Below are positions 1-9,956 of a stretch of 64,000 nucleotides of DNA, piece after piece; the stretch's first letter is position 1; each line of letters starts with the position of its first letter. Source of the stretch: Pycnococcus provasolii. Lineage: Eukaryota; Chlorophyta; Pseudoscourfieldiophyceae; Pseudoscourfieldiales; Pycnococcaceae. The translations under genes and the position numbers were made by a program. Location of the stretch: NCBI GenBank assembly GCA_938743325.2, contig OW568861.1, positions 496,001 through 560,000 of the forward strand, read 5' to 3'. The notes below the pieces were generated by a model that did no database searches, had not been told where the DNA came from, and was given only the letters and a program-made list of their open reading frames with translations.

Positions 1-1544
1 GTCGCCTGCGTTTCGCTGTGGCGGAAATTGACCAGCGGATACAGCGGTGCTCCGCCAGCATTCGGCGGTGGCAGGCACACGCTCGCGACGACGTTGAGAA
101 GTGCCTCCCAGTCGGATAGTGCACCACTGAGAAATGCGCCCGTGATCGCCTTGTCCATGCTCGCTTCTATCGCATCGGCATCGCCAGCGGGGACATGCGA
201 CCGCCACGCGTCTGCTGGCCGTGCTTGCCTTTCCGCATCCATCTCTCGCCTAGCCACAGCCGTGGCTCCCGTGAGGTCGAGTACGTCCTCGAGGAAAAGT
301 TCCTCGACGGGATGCGTAAATCCGGGCACGTTCACGGTATTCACAACGAGCCCCTGTCTCTCGAAGTACGACTGGATGGAGTCCGCCTCGACGGTCGCTG
401 ACATGAGCACGAGCCTGATGCGAGGGAAGCACGCCTGCAGCGTTTCCACGAGGGCAATCATGCAGAAGTCTGCCGCAACGTCGCGCTCGTGTATCTCATC
501 CATGACGACGTGCGTGACATCTTCCAGCCCGTGCGCCTCGAGCGACGACGCGTCCTTGACGCTTTCGTCGTCGTCGTCTGCACTTGCTGTTCCAAATTCA
601 CCGGCACCGGCACTGCTGAGTCGGCGCAGAAGCACGCCATTTGTCACGAACATCAGGCTGGATTGTGCGCCTCCTCTCGTCTCGAGCCGCACGCTGTATC
701 CCACCTCGTCGCCCGCACCGTTGAATCCACGCTCGCGTCCAACGCGCTCAGCGACGGACATGGCGGAGACTCGCCTTGGTTGCGTGCACAGCACGCGGCA
801 TCGCTCTCCTCGCGCCCACGCGTCGTCGAGGATGAACTGTGGCACTTGTGTGGTCTTGCCGCATCCCGTTTCGCCGACGACGACCGTGACAGCGGACTGC
901 CTGATTGTAGTCGTGAGCGTTTCGCGATACGCCGCAACGGGAAGCTTCGCGGCAGATTCGACGATAGGTGCTGTTGCTGGCGAAATTCTTGCGGCGTTGC
1001 TGCGCTTGAGTTCGTGAGCGATTTTCGCGTCATCCCACAGCAGCGGACTTTGAGGGCTGAGACGTTTTTCTGCCCTCTTTTGCTTTTTGTTGTGTGTATT
1101 CTTTTTTGCTTGAGACGCCGTTTGAGCGGCGTTTCCTCTCAGTTCCTTTTCCGTCGGCGGGTACGTTTCGAAGTGCGCACGCAGCAAGGCGATGTGTTCC
1201 GGCGCGGCGTGCAGCGGCAGTGGCGGCGTCAAGCCTTCCCCTTTCGTCGACGATCCGCCGTTGTCTGCGCCGTCCCCGTTGTTGTTGTTGTTGTTGTTGT
1301 TGCGCTTGTGGTTTGGTTTGTAGACGTGTACGCGTCGGTCGGCGCCGGTTCCGTGCGACTTTGACGTCCACCCTCGTCGCAGTGCTTCGGCGTGTACGTA
1401 AGCGCGGTCGTCCCCGCTGAGTGGATCCGAGAACTTCATGGTGGTCAACGACTCGTCGAGTTGAAACTCGTCGAGCTGGCTGATGACTTGTATGCGCGTG
1501 GATTCCGCGACGGGACGAACTGTGCCGTCGCGGCGACGCGTGCC
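1..1544 (-). CDS. R3H-domain DEIH-box RNA helicase (NIH/YTHDC2/DHX36-like), 3' part outside window
   Basis: Reading the minus strand gives an N-terminal R3H-like domain (about 1505-1330, with SGDDRAYVHAEALRRGW and a following SKSHG), a run of Asn residues and a basic linker. After these comes the start of a DExH helicase core: motif I GETGCGKTTQ near 870, motif II DEIHER near 500 and motif III SAT near 410. R3H plus DEIH box is the arrangement of plant NIH and animal YTHDC2/DHX36-type helicases, which unwind RNA or G-quadruplexes. The gene runs off the left edge within the RecA-like domain 1/2 region. The 5' end is unresolved. The frame is open up to a stop at 1596-1598, but the only in-frame ATG (1439) would cut the R3H domain. 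A TTCAG acceptor at about 1544 suggests that a short upstream exon carries the true start. Confidence 0.85.
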
Positions 1545-1798
1545 TGAAGGACGTCCATTCCCCTCCCTCCCCTCGCTCCCCGTTGTGTTTTTAGGTTATG
1601 TTTTTCCCTCGGGACGAGGGGGGGGCGGGGGACCAGGGCCCCGTTTATTTGGTCGGGCTCGGGCTTTTGGTCCAGGATGCGTCCCTACTCCCTAAAGGTT
1701 TCCTCCCTATGTTTTAGGAAGGCCTACTATCACGACTATCAAATTATAACGCTACTGTACCGTCCCAGGTCCCCCCTTCCTTACTATATATCACAATC

Positions 1799-3181
1799 AT
1801 GTCGAAATTCACGAAAATCATGGCGGCCCTCTCCGCCTCTGAGTGGACTACGCTCGACCAGTGTTGGGATGCTATGGGTGATGGGAAGCCGAGCAACAAG
1901 CGAGTATTACGCGAAGGCCTCGGCATGTTGGTACGCGATGGATATGTTATAAGGCGCTACCGTACTGGGCGCCGTTCGAACGAGAAAGAGCTTCCTCAAG
2001 CGTACGTGGTGGCGTACGTGCCACCACCACCACCACCACCACCACCACCACCACCACGAGCACCACGAGCACCAAAGCCGAACAAATGCAGAGTTTTCAT
2101 GACGATCCCCATGCTCATCGAGGCGCTGAATGGGAAAAAGGTGCCAGAACTTGTTCGCATGGTCGCACCGCGACTGCATGAGGTGAGCCCGGTGGCACTG
2201 GCTGCGGAGGCGGAGGGGAAGCAAAAGCGCCACGGCTCGCGTCCAGCCATGGCTGCCGTCGGCTTGGTCTTGGGCGAGCACCGCAGGACGAAGCTCGAGG
2301 AGGACCACCCGGATCACCCCAGGTACGCTAACCCTAACCCTAAACCCTAAACCCTAATAATAGAACCCTAATACTAACCCTAACCCTAACCCTAATCCTA
2401 ACCCTAACCCTAACCCTAACCCTAACCCTAAAACCCTAACTGCAGGTTCAGGATCGAGATGGCCATGGTGGATTGGGTTCGCGACGCGGATGCATGTCTG
2501 AAAGAGCTGTCCGAGCTCGAGGTGTGCTGGCTGACGCGGCTGACGATGGCGTGCGCTTTCGTGCACGTCGTGGACGAGAACGACGTGGCTCGGGACAAGC
2601 GCGCGAACGAGCTCACGCCCGAGCTCAAGGAGGCGGTGAGGGGCTTCGAGATCTACGAGCACGGGTGTTGCGGCGGGCAACGCGCCGCCATGTGGAGGCA
2701 CCTCTACGGCTTCAACAACGACGACGCGCACGACTACGAGCTCAAATACTGCGCGGAGCGCGCTTACTCGACCTTGGGCGACACGTCAAAACTGACGCGC
2801 GCGCGCGTCTACGCGACGACGAAGCGCGCACCGATCATCGACGATGTTCGAGGTGAACACGAATCCCTCACCGCGTGGATGGTGCGCTTGGAGGGCCAAC
2901 TTCGCGCGCGCACTGACGCGGTGGGCGTCGTGCACAACTTGCTCAAACAAAACAGCATAGGTCTCATGAATGCCGCCAATGGGTGCTCCGCTTCGCGTGG
3001 TTGGTGCCAAGTGGTGCTCGGCGGGACCGCCGCGACTACGCGCGCGACTACGCGCGATCTCATGCGCTTGCGCGGGTTGAAGGGAGCGGCGGCGACTCCG
3101 GCTGACTGTGTTTGCTGCGGCGACGACGACAGTGACAGCGACGACAGCGACGACGACGACGACAAGGAGGCGACGCCATAA
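1799..3181 (+). CDS. two-exon gene of unknown function, interrupted by a telomere-repeat intron
   Basis: Exon 1 is 1799-2322 and exon 2 is 2446-3181. The GT-AG intron 2323-2445 splits an Arg codon (AG|G), and the joined frame is 1260 nt, giving 419 residues. Exon 1 begins with a short helical segment that may be a winged-helix fold (residues 10-60), followed by a 12-proline run (about 76-87) and a basic stretch. Exon 2 has alternating helices with several Cys residues and a very acidic Asp/Ser tail. I do not recognise a family. The acidic tail and basic middle would suit a nuclear protein, but that is a guess. A TACTGTAC motif lies 39-46 bases before the ATG and an AT-rich stretch just after it. 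The frame join across the intron is direct sequence evidence. The function is unknown. Confidence 0.7.
2323..2445 (+). repeat. intron made of CCCTAA telomeric repeats
   Basis: The 123-base intron opens with GTACGC and closes with CTGCAG. Between them lie about 15 copies of CCCTAA, with a few CCCTAAA and degenerate units near the 5' end. The flanking exons join in frame. No polypyrimidine tract separate from the repeat is visible. Confidence 0.85.
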
Positions 3182-3328
3182 GATTCTGCGATTCTGCGGG
3201 GGGGGGGAGAAATGAGACGAATGTCTGTCTTGCTGGGAAGGGAAAAGGGAGAGGGAAAGGGACGACCAAGAACCGGGATCCCCGGGGGGGCGGTTGGGAA
3301 GGGGAAGTAATAACTAACACCTGATAAT

Positions 3329-3347
3329 AGAGTGTACGTGCAAAGAG
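3329..3347 (+). repeat. left terminal inverted repeat of the Harbinger element
   Basis: The sequence is AGAGTGTACGTGCAAAGAG, preceded by the AAT target copy. It is identical to the reverse complement of the right end. Confidence 0.92.
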
Positions 3348-3594
3348 CCAAAACCTCTTCCTCGAGGACCTCTTGCAAGCGTCCCTGAAACTGGCCGGAC
3401 CTCTTTCTGGAAGAGGTCCCCGGGCTCGGGAAAGTGCTTTTTTTTCTGTTTGTGCAAAGAGGAATTCCTCTTTGTAGGACCTCTTTCTTGCCGTTGTATT
3501 CCTCCGTTATAAAAAAATCAGCCGCGTCCCTTCCCCTGACACGTCCTTTTCCCCCAGACGACATTTCACATTTCAAACTCTCGCACTGCCTCGC

Positions 3595-4626
3595 ATGTCT
3601 GACGTTCCCGTCGCCCATGTCATCGACGACGAAGCGCCTGCTCCTGCGGCTGAGGGCTCGGATGGCGGCGACGGCGACTCTTCGGAGAAGCCACCGTCAT
3701 CCTCTGCTGGCGGCGGCAAGGGTAGTGTCGGACACTTCAACTGGAAGAAGAACCCGCAGGCACACGTGGTTGCCTTGAGATTCTTAGACGTCCTGGAACC
3801 TGCTGACCGCCCATGGCTGGCATCAAATAAGACCGTTGCGTGGGACAAAGTGGCTAAAGACCTCGGCGCTGATGACACGTTCGACGGCTACTCGTTGAGT
3901 GGAAAAGCGCTGGTGAAATGGTTCAAGCCGCTGGTTGAAGAGGCTGCAAAGAAGCAGGACGTCGCGACAGAGGTGTACACACGTACTGGCGGTGAGCCTA
4001 ACGAGATGGATGAGGAGGAGCAGCTGATGGACGAAGCGGAGGAGTTGTGGATCAGCCTCGGAGGGAAATGGAATGAGGATGTATTGGAGCGAGAGGAGAA
4101 GAGGCAGGACGACAAAAAAAAAGAGGCGGAAGAGAAGCAGAAGGAGAAGTTGAGAGCTGCCGCGGTGAACGAACTCGTCAACAATACTCGACAAGGGCAC
4201 GCATCGTCGCTCATCATGGGCGACGACGGCAACCCGCACGTCGCCGCTCCTCCCGGGAGCAAGGAAAAGCGCAGCAGGGGCACCAGCGGCGATCGCGGCG
4301 ATCTGTACGACCTCACAGGTGACAACGACGCGTTCCACAGCTTCGTGCGTTCGCAGAACGTGATAGCTGACGCGAAAAAGGCGAAGGTGGAGGAAGCTGC
4401 GAGAGATGGCGCGCATCGTCGAGAATTGGAGTTGAAAAGGTTGGAGGAGGATCGACTTGAGCGCGAGCGTGTCGCTCAGGAGAGGCGTCAAGATCTTGAA
4501 GAGCGAAAGAAGGACAAGGAGGCGGACAGGGCGGTGAACACTGCGATGGTTAACACCTTGGCGCAGGCGGGAAACGCCTTCGCGGGAATGCTTGAAGTTA
4601 TGAAATCAATGAAGGACAAGAATTAA
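3595..4626 (+). CDS. Myb/SANT-like (trihelix-type) DNA-binding protein of the Harbinger element
   Basis: The 343-residue product has a low-complexity acidic N terminus, then a trihelix/Myb-like region (about 45-115, with regularly spaced Trp in FNWKKN, RPWLAS, VAWDKV and KWFKP). A long charged coiled coil follows (about 150-200 and 255-320), rich in Glu, Lys and Arg. Harbinger elements encode such a partner protein. In studied members it helps the transposase enter the nucleus and bind the subterminal DNA. The gene lies inside the inverted repeats and converges with the transposase gene. The ATG at 3595 is the first good start after the left terminus. The pairing of frame, position and fold is strong, though the exact domain assignment is by eye. 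Confidence 0.85.
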   Translation: MSDVPVAHVIDDEAPAPAAEGSDGGDGDSSEKPPSSSAGGGKGSVGHFNWKKNPQAHVVALRFLDVLEPADRPWLASNKTVAWDKVAKDLGADDTFDGYSLSGKALVKWFKPLVEEAAKKQDVATEVYTRTGGEPNEMDEEEQLMDEAEELWISLGGKWNEDVLEREEKRQDDKKKEAEEKQKEKLRAAAVNELVNNTRQGHASSLIMGDDGNPHVAAPPGSKEKRSRGTSGDRGDLYDLTGDNDAFHSFVRSQNVIADAKKAKVEEAARDGAHRRELELKRLEEDRLERERVAQERRQDLEERKKDKEADRAVNTAMVNTLAQAGNAFAGMLEVMKSMKDKN

Positions 4627-4648
4627 TTGAAGAAGATTCTTTTTTTTG

Positions 4649-5845
4649 TTAAATTCCTGATAGATCAAGATACGTCTCAAGAGTAGGAGGTGGGCACTCG
4701 AAGTAGTCAGATGTTTGATTTCCACCTTGCACGCACGTAATTAAATTCGTTAAGAAACCAGCTACCATAAAGTGTTTACGCACCGGCGTTTCCCCTAATT
4801 TGTTTCTGTGCTTATCATTCAGCCATACGAACTTGCAGTTTATTTCCTTGAACGCCCATTCGACAGTGATACGTGCCGCCGACATCATCGCGTTGTATTG
4901 TGTCTTCCATAGTGGCAAGTTGTTTCCCTTGAAACCAGTGTCTATAAGCCATGTCTTGGGATAAGCCGGATCTCCCATGAACCGAAATATTCTCGCACCT
5001 GCTGCTGCGAACATGTTGTGTAGCTGTGTGAGAACACCACTTAGACGCAAGAGCGTTGTGTCATGCCGCCGCGCGCCAATGCCTCCGAACATGTGCACGC
5101 TCAAGCCGTCTGGAGTGTACAAGTTTTGGTATTTTACGCCGTGGATTTTTTTGTATCCAGTGTACAATTCTTGTTGTAGATTGAGTCCAGGAAACGATTT
5201 GGCATTCGGTTTAGCAACAGGTCTAATTGTGCCGTCCACGAAGGCCCATATGTCGACCGGAATCGTTCCATGTCGCTCTGGCGGCACCACACTCTTGAGC
5301 TTTCTATGTATGCACGCAGCGTATAACGGCATTCTCGGCTGTACCCACGAGAGGTTGTCCATCCTTCTGCGAACATGATGCTCGAACAACCAGTCCACCA
5401 TGTACAGGTTGATGTCGCTCAAGGCAGTACTGTCACGTCGAAACAACAACTCAAACTGAGACCAACGCCGGCCGTCTCGCAACCTCGCCAACATCAACAA
5501 GAAAGCGGACTCACCCGGCCAAACGTACCTGTGTTTTGTTTTTATCCTCGCTGGGAGGTGAAGAGCTGTCATCACTTTCCGCAGGTCTTTTTTTGACCGA
5601 AATCCAAACAGTTGATGGACGTCTTCTTCTGTGAAGTCGTGTAAGGTCGGCGCACCTCCCATGGCGTAGTGCGCACGTTCGCGCCGCGGTCGGTCCGTGC
5701 TCAATCTACGCGCCTTCAAGAAACAAAGAACGGGAAGCATGGCAGGCACCTTTGGTGCTAAAAGACACAAGCGCATGAGCTTTAGTTTGCGGTATTCCCT
5801 GCGCCACGCGAACTTGGTTATGCCCTTCGGAACCGGAGCCCCCAT
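4649..5845 (-). CDS. PIF/Harbinger DDE transposase (DDE_4 type)
   Basis: The 398-residue product starts at ATG 5845. It shows an N-terminal helix-turn-helix region (FTEEDVHQLFGF) and then the catalytic core. The three acidic catalytic positions are visible as VDGT (Asp), GDPAYP (Asp) and VEWAF (Glu), in the order and spacing of Harbinger transposases. Other family marks are YTGYKKIHGVKYQN and HMFGGIGARRHDTTLL. The length is normal for the family. An open extension upstream to 6073 exists but includes tandem GTGGATGCGCA repeats, so 5845 is preferred. The enzyme would cut and paste the element 3329-6210. There is no sign of inactivation. Confidence 0.93.
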   Translation of the reverse strand: MGAPVPKGITKFAWRREYRKLKLMRLCLLAPKVPAMLPVLCFLKARRLSTDRPRRERAHYAMGGAPTLHDFTEEDVHQLFGFRSKKDLRKVMTALHLPARIKTKHRYVWPGESAFLLMLARLRDGRRWSQFELLFRRDSTALSDINLYMVDWLFEHHVRRRMDNLSWVQPRMPLYAACIHRKLKSVVPPERHGTIPVDIWAFVDGTIRPVAKPNAKSFPGLNLQQELYTGYKKIHGVKYQNLYTPDGLSVHMFGGIGARRHDTTLLRLSGVLTQLHNMFAAAGARIFRFMGDPAYPKTWLIDTGFKGNNLPLWKTQYNAMMSAARITVEWAFKEINCKFVWLNDKHRNKLGETPVRKHFMVAGFLTNLITCVQGGNQTSDYFECPPPTLETYLDLSGI

Positions 5846-6191
5846 GGCACGACGCGCGCAAGGGTTACGCCAAGCTAGACTGCAGACTGCGGCAGTGGAT
5901 GCGCAGTGGATGCGCAGTGGATGCGCGGATGGATGGATGAGGTACTCGTGGGTTGCCTGCCACGACTTGCCAGCACTTGACAGGACTGGACACTGGACAG
6001 GACAACGACCTGGGATACGTCGTAGGTGCAGAATGCATGAGTGGTAGGGGAAGAGTCCCTTTGACGCTTGCAAGCGTCAAAGGGAAAAGCTCTTCCGGCC
6101 GATTTTCGCCCGGAAGAGCTAAAAAAAAAGAGGTCCGGGACTCTTCGAGCTCTCCGAGGGACGCTTGCAAGCGTCCCTGGAAGAGGAATTC

Positions 6192-6210
6192 CTCTTTGCA
6201 CGTACACTCT
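6192..6210 (-). repeat. right terminal inverted repeat of the Harbinger element
   Basis: The sequence CTCTTTGCACGTACACTCT is followed by the AAT target copy (6211-6213). Inside it lies a GAGGAATTCCTC palindrome and two inverted GACGCTTGCAAGCGTC motifs (6062-6079 and about 6160-6177). Confidence 0.92.
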
Positions 6211-6692
6211 AATCTGTCGGTTTTTCCTTTTCCCTTTCCTGTTCGTTCTTTCCCTCCTTTTTCTTTTCCTTTTCAGGAGGAATCATCACCATCCACCAAA
6301 AAAAATAAAGAGGACAACGACAACAAACAACAACGCCATATCGGCAGTCATCCACCGTTCCGCATACGGGCGGTCAATGGTGTGCGTGATGTGATGTGAT
6401 GTGATGGGAAAACGAGCGAGAAACCAGCACAGGGCGTGAAGCAGATCGAAAAGAGATTCATGTTTGACCGTGCGTTCGACGGAACGTCAAACAACGTGCA
6501 GATATACGAGGCCACCGTCGCGCCGCTCGTGCACTGCGTGCTGCGAGGACTGAACGCCACCGTCTTCGCAACGAAGCAGGTTCGGGTTTTCCCGATGCCA
6601 CGTCAGAGAACAAAAAAAACGCCAGTTCGGATGATCCTTGACCGAACACGCGCTCACTCATCCGAAAAATAAAATAACGCACAAGAAGTGTC
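6211..6692. other. intergenic, 5' flank of the glutamate dehydrogenase gene
   Basis: This 480-bp stretch holds pyrimidine-rich sequence, a short GATGT microsatellite at about 6388-6404 and an AAATAAAATAA run just before the ATG at 6693. No convincing gene is seen. Confidence 0.6.
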
Positions 6693-9299
6693 ATGGCGCT
6701 GCTGCCCACGGGTCTCCGTGCTTTTTCCACGTGGAGGAGCAGCCTGGCCTTGGTCACCAGCAGGGCGTCCTCATCCTCGTCCTCATCAGCCTCGTCGCAC
6801 GCTGCGGCACTCCTCGCCTCGTCTCCTCCTCAGGCTCTTCTTTCTGATGATGACGGCAATCATCAAGTCAAAGCTCCGCCCAGCTCTCCCGCGGATAACT
6901 CGTCGTCGCTCCTACTCCCCAAGGTGATGGACTGGTGGAAAAGCCGAATGCCGCCCGCGTACCTTGCAAGGGTCGACCCGAAAGCGCAGGAAAGGCACGC
7001 CAGGGCGGTCGCGGTGTACGCAGAGCAAAGCGAGAATGGAAACTCCTCGCAACTCGAAGAAACGCACGTCGTCTCGTGCATACCAGATCTAACCGTCTTC
7101 GACCCGCGCGACGACACGGTCACCTTCATTCGTGGGCAAGACGAACCGGGTGTGCTCATATCCATGCTTGAAAGCCTCGTGCATCGCGCGGGAGAACGAG
7201 AGCTCGTGCGGGCTGACATCTTCACGTCAATGGACACGGCGCTGTGCGCCAACCTGCTCGACTACTCCCCAAAGTCTGTCGTCTCGTTCGACGAAGCGAA
7301 TAGCACCCTTGACGCGGACGAGCTAGCGCTTGCGACCAAGGTGCGCGGCACCGAGGGCAGCATTGCATCCGCAACACCAATCAAAGTCGGGGAGAACGGC
7401 GCACCGCAGGCGTGGAAGCTTCGCGTCGCGGCAACGAACGTCGTGGGAGATTTCGCGCTGCAGCGCATCGCTGCATACGTTGGACTTTTCGGGCTGAATA
7501 TCACCGAAGGGCGCCTCGTCACGCTGCAAGACGATCGTGCGAAGATCCGCGGGAAGCCGGCACGTGTCACCGTAACTTCGCTTACCATCGCGTGGCCTCG
7601 TACCGCCGCAGGCTGGCCATTTGTTCGAAACGATGATGCCGCACCTCTAACCCCAGGAGGACACAAGCGAGGAACGCTCGGCGCCGTCTTCTGCTCTGAG
7701 CTAGCGAGGTGCACGAAACATCTCGACGACCGTGCTTGGGAGCTTGGACTTTGCACGCCGCTCGGAATTACGCGTGCGGAGCTGCTGTGGGCGTTCGCGA
7801 CTGCGATGCAGCCATCGCTGGCCAGAGAGGGTGGACCTCACGAGTTTGCCATAAGCCGAGTGTATGAAATGCTCGAGCAGGCTGAAATTCTTCCGCTCGC
7901 GGGTGAGCTTGCGAGCGCATTTCTCGCGCGCTTTGATCCCGCCGGACCTGGAGGATCGGCACCCGACGAATCTGCCAACAGGCTCCGCGAGGAGGCATTC
8001 ACAAGTACCGTGCACGCGATCCGAGCGCGAGCGGAGGCGACGGTTGACGATCCAGCCGCCAGGCGCGTGCTGCATGCCATCGCAGACTGTGCACTCGCCA
8101 CCACGCGTACGAACGTGTTCGTTCCAGGGAGGCAGGCGCTCGCACTACGCATCGACTCATCGTTGATGCTTCACCCATCGTCGCCCAAGGCTGCGGGGTC
8201 TGAGAAGCCGTACACGACAATTTTTGTTGCTGGCAGGCGCTTCGCCGGGTTTCACGTTCGCTACCGTGACGTTGCGCGTGGGGGGTTGCGCCTCGTCGTT
8301 CCGTCTTCTCGCGACGTCCATGCGATGGAGCTTCAGCGATGCCACGATGAAGCGCAGACGCTCGCCCTCGCGCAGCAGCTCAAGAACAAAGACATCCCCG
8401 AGGGAGGGAGCAAGGCGGTCGTGCTCGTGGAGCCACATCGGGCAACGGACAAGGATCTCGTGACGCGGCGATGTGTGCGCGCGTTTGTCAACAGCCTTCT
8501 GGATCTATCCGTGCCCCACGCGTCGTTCGCCGAGACCGTTGTCGACCGCCACGCAGGTGGGCGATCTCATCCTGAACTGCTCTTCTTGGGACCGGATGAG
8601 AATATTATTCCAGAGGACATCGAGTGGATCTACAGCGAGGCGAGGCGTCGTGGCCACCCGTCTCCCGCATCTTTCATGTCAAGCAAGGCGAACGCAGGGA
8701 TCAACCACAAGACATACGGCGTAACGAGCGAGGGTGTCGCCGTGTTCCTTGACATCGCGCTACGGCGCTGTGGGCTGCATCCAAGCGAAACAGGGCGCCC
8801 CTTCACCGTCAAGCTCAGCGGAGGTCCTTCCGGCGACGTCGCCGGGAATGCGCTGAAAGTGCTGCATCGCATGTACCTCGGAGACGAAGGCTGCAAGGTT
8901 GTGGGCATGTGCGATGGCACCGCGGTGGCGGAAGATCCCAATGACCTTTCTTGGAGCGAGTTGCTGCGTCTCGTCAACTCGGGCCTGCCGCTGGCCGAGT
9001 ATGACACGAATGCGTTGTCGCCGACGGGAGTGCTTGTCCTAACGGATAACAACCCGGAGGGTGTGCGACGCCGCAACACCTTCCCTCTCAAGGTGCGTGC
9101 TGACGCATTCTTGCCAGCCGGTGGGAGACCAGGGACGATCAATGCCGACAATGTTGGTGGCTTCTTCCACCTCGCCGACGATGGGAGCGATCGCAAGGTG
9201 CCGTGCTGTCCGCTCATTGTCGAAGGCGCGAATTTGTACATCACGCCAGAGGCACGAGATGCAATGTGGCGCACCGCCGGCGTGATTGCCCCTTTCTAG
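6693..9299 (+). CDS. NAD-specific glutamate dehydrogenase (large class), C-terminal end missing
   Basis: The 868-residue product converts glutamate to 2-oxoglutarate with NAD. A Ser/Ala/Arg-rich N terminus (about 1-50) looks like a mitochondrial targeting peptide. The catalytic segment is clear: RGGLRLVVPSS (about 528), EGGSKAVVL with the substrate-binding Lys (about 572), and the nucleotide-binding part including KLSGGPSGDVAGNAL (about 705) and IVEGANLYITPEA (about 842). The family normally continues after this point with a KDSSANKGGV-type motif and a further 150 or so residues. Here the frame stops 20 residues after the EGAN motif, and the remainder is not found in the next 570 bases. A TGTAA follows the stop at once. 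It could be a shortened but expressed paralogue, a decaying copy or an assembly error. Confidence 0.9.
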   Translation: MALLPTGLRAFSTWRSSLALVTSRASSSSSSSASSHAAALLASSPPQALLSDDDGNHQVKAPPSSPADNSSSLLLPKVMDWWKSRMPPAYLARVDPKAQERHARAVAVYAEQSENGNSSQLEETHVVSCIPDLTVFDPRDDTVTFIRGQDEPGVLISMLESLVHRAGERELVRADIFTSMDTALCANLLDYSPKSVVSFDEANSTLDADELALATKVRGTEGSIASATPIKVGENGAPQAWKLRVAATNVVGDFALQRIAAYVGLFGLNITEGRLVTLQDDRAKIRGKPARVTVTSLTIAWPRTAAGWPFVRNDDAAPLTPGGHKRGTLGAVFCSELARCTKHLDDRAWELGLCTPLGITRAELLWAFATAMQPSLAREGGPHEFAISRVYEMLEQAEILPLAGELASAFLARFDPAGPGGSAPDESANRLREEAFTSTVHAIRARAEATVDDPAARRVLHAIADCALATTRTNVFVPGRQALALRIDSSLMLHPSSPKAAGSEKPYTTIFVAGRRFAGFHVRYRDVARGGLRLVVPSSRDVHAMELQRCHDEAQTLALAQQLKNKDIPEGGSKAVVLVEPHRATDKDLVTRRCVRAFVNSLLDLSVPHASFAETVVDRHAGGRSHPELLFLGPDENIIPEDIEWIYSEARRRGHPSPASFMSSKANAGINHKTYGVTSEGVAVFLDIALRRCGLHPSETGRPFTVKLSGGPSGDVAGNALKVLHRMYLGDEGCKVVGMCDGTAVAEDPNDLSWSELLRLVNSGLPLAEYDTNALSPTGVLVLTDNNPEGVRRRNTFPLKVRADAFLPAGGRPGTINADNVGGFFHLADDGSDRKVPCCPLIVEGANLYITPEARDAMWRTAGVIAPF

Positions 9300-9956
9300 T
9301 CTATGTAAAAGGCGTCCGCCCGTTCACGAGGAAGCTTGCTTTCCGTCGTGAAAGAATGTGAATGTTCCATTTCAGAAACAGTTTCCATCAATCATCTCGC
9401 AGTGCAGCCGTCTACGATAATGTCTGCTCATCCGTCTGTCTGCTCATCGGTCAGTCGGTGGGAGGGATGGGATCGCTGATTCTCGGAGCTCGTCGTCGTC
9501 CTCCTCCTCCTCCTCCTCCTGGCATGCAGGCTTCAAAGGTGGTGGCCTCCAGGTGCTGCTTGCCCTTTGTTCCGGACATCTCGATTGCGATCCGCCTTAA
9601 GCGCACTTAAGTGTATTTGGTACCTTAAGGTTTCCCTTGTAAGACTCCATCCTTCTTCTTACTACCTTAACTTTCAGTGAGTGAACTGTTTGTGCTGTTT
9701 GTGCTGTTTGTGCTGTTTTGCGCCGTTAGTTGCTGTCGCTGTTTCTTTCTGTTAAGCCTTTGTTGAAGTACAGTACCTGTAGTAGCTTCCCTCTTCATTC
9801 GGTGAACAAATCTTAGTTCCTATCGTACTTCTGCACGCAGCAGGAGCAGAACTTACTCGTGTTGGCAAGCTGTTGTTGCCGACGAAGAGGCCAGTGCGCA
9901 GCAGCGACGCCTCCAGCCTCGCCCCGCCGTTCCAACCTCGCGATCACCTCGTGAAG
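9300..9956. other. intergenic region, 5' flank of the transporter gene
   Basis: It contains a CCT run (about 9498-9522), several CTTAAG/CCTTAAG boxes (9596-9680), tandem TGCTGTTTG copies (9692-9720) and a GTACAGTAC motif at 9768-9776. No gene is seen, and no remnant of the missing dehydrogenase end. Confidence 0.6.

Larger units (their letters stand above)
3329..6210. mobile_element. PIF/Harbinger-superfamily DNA transposon, apparently complete
   Basis: The element is 2882 bp. Its 19-bp terminal inverted repeats match perfectly: AGAGTGTACGTGCAAAGAG at 3329-3347 and its reverse complement at 6192-6210. Both sides are flanked by AAT (3326-3328 and 6211-6213), a 3-bp target duplication as expected for this superfamily, although TWA is the commoner target. 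It carries the two genes typical of Harbinger elements: a Myb/SANT-like DNA-binding protein on the plus strand and a DDE transposase on the minus strand, convergent and 22 bp apart. The subterminal regions share a GCTTGCAAGCGTCCCT motif and GAGGAATTCCTC palindromes. Both frames are open, so the copy looks young and may be autonomous. Confidence 0.92.

Noticed and set aside
28-1017. 329-codon plus-strand open frame
   Set aside because: It is the antisense shadow of the helicase gene, whose minus-strand translation shows clear helicase motifs.
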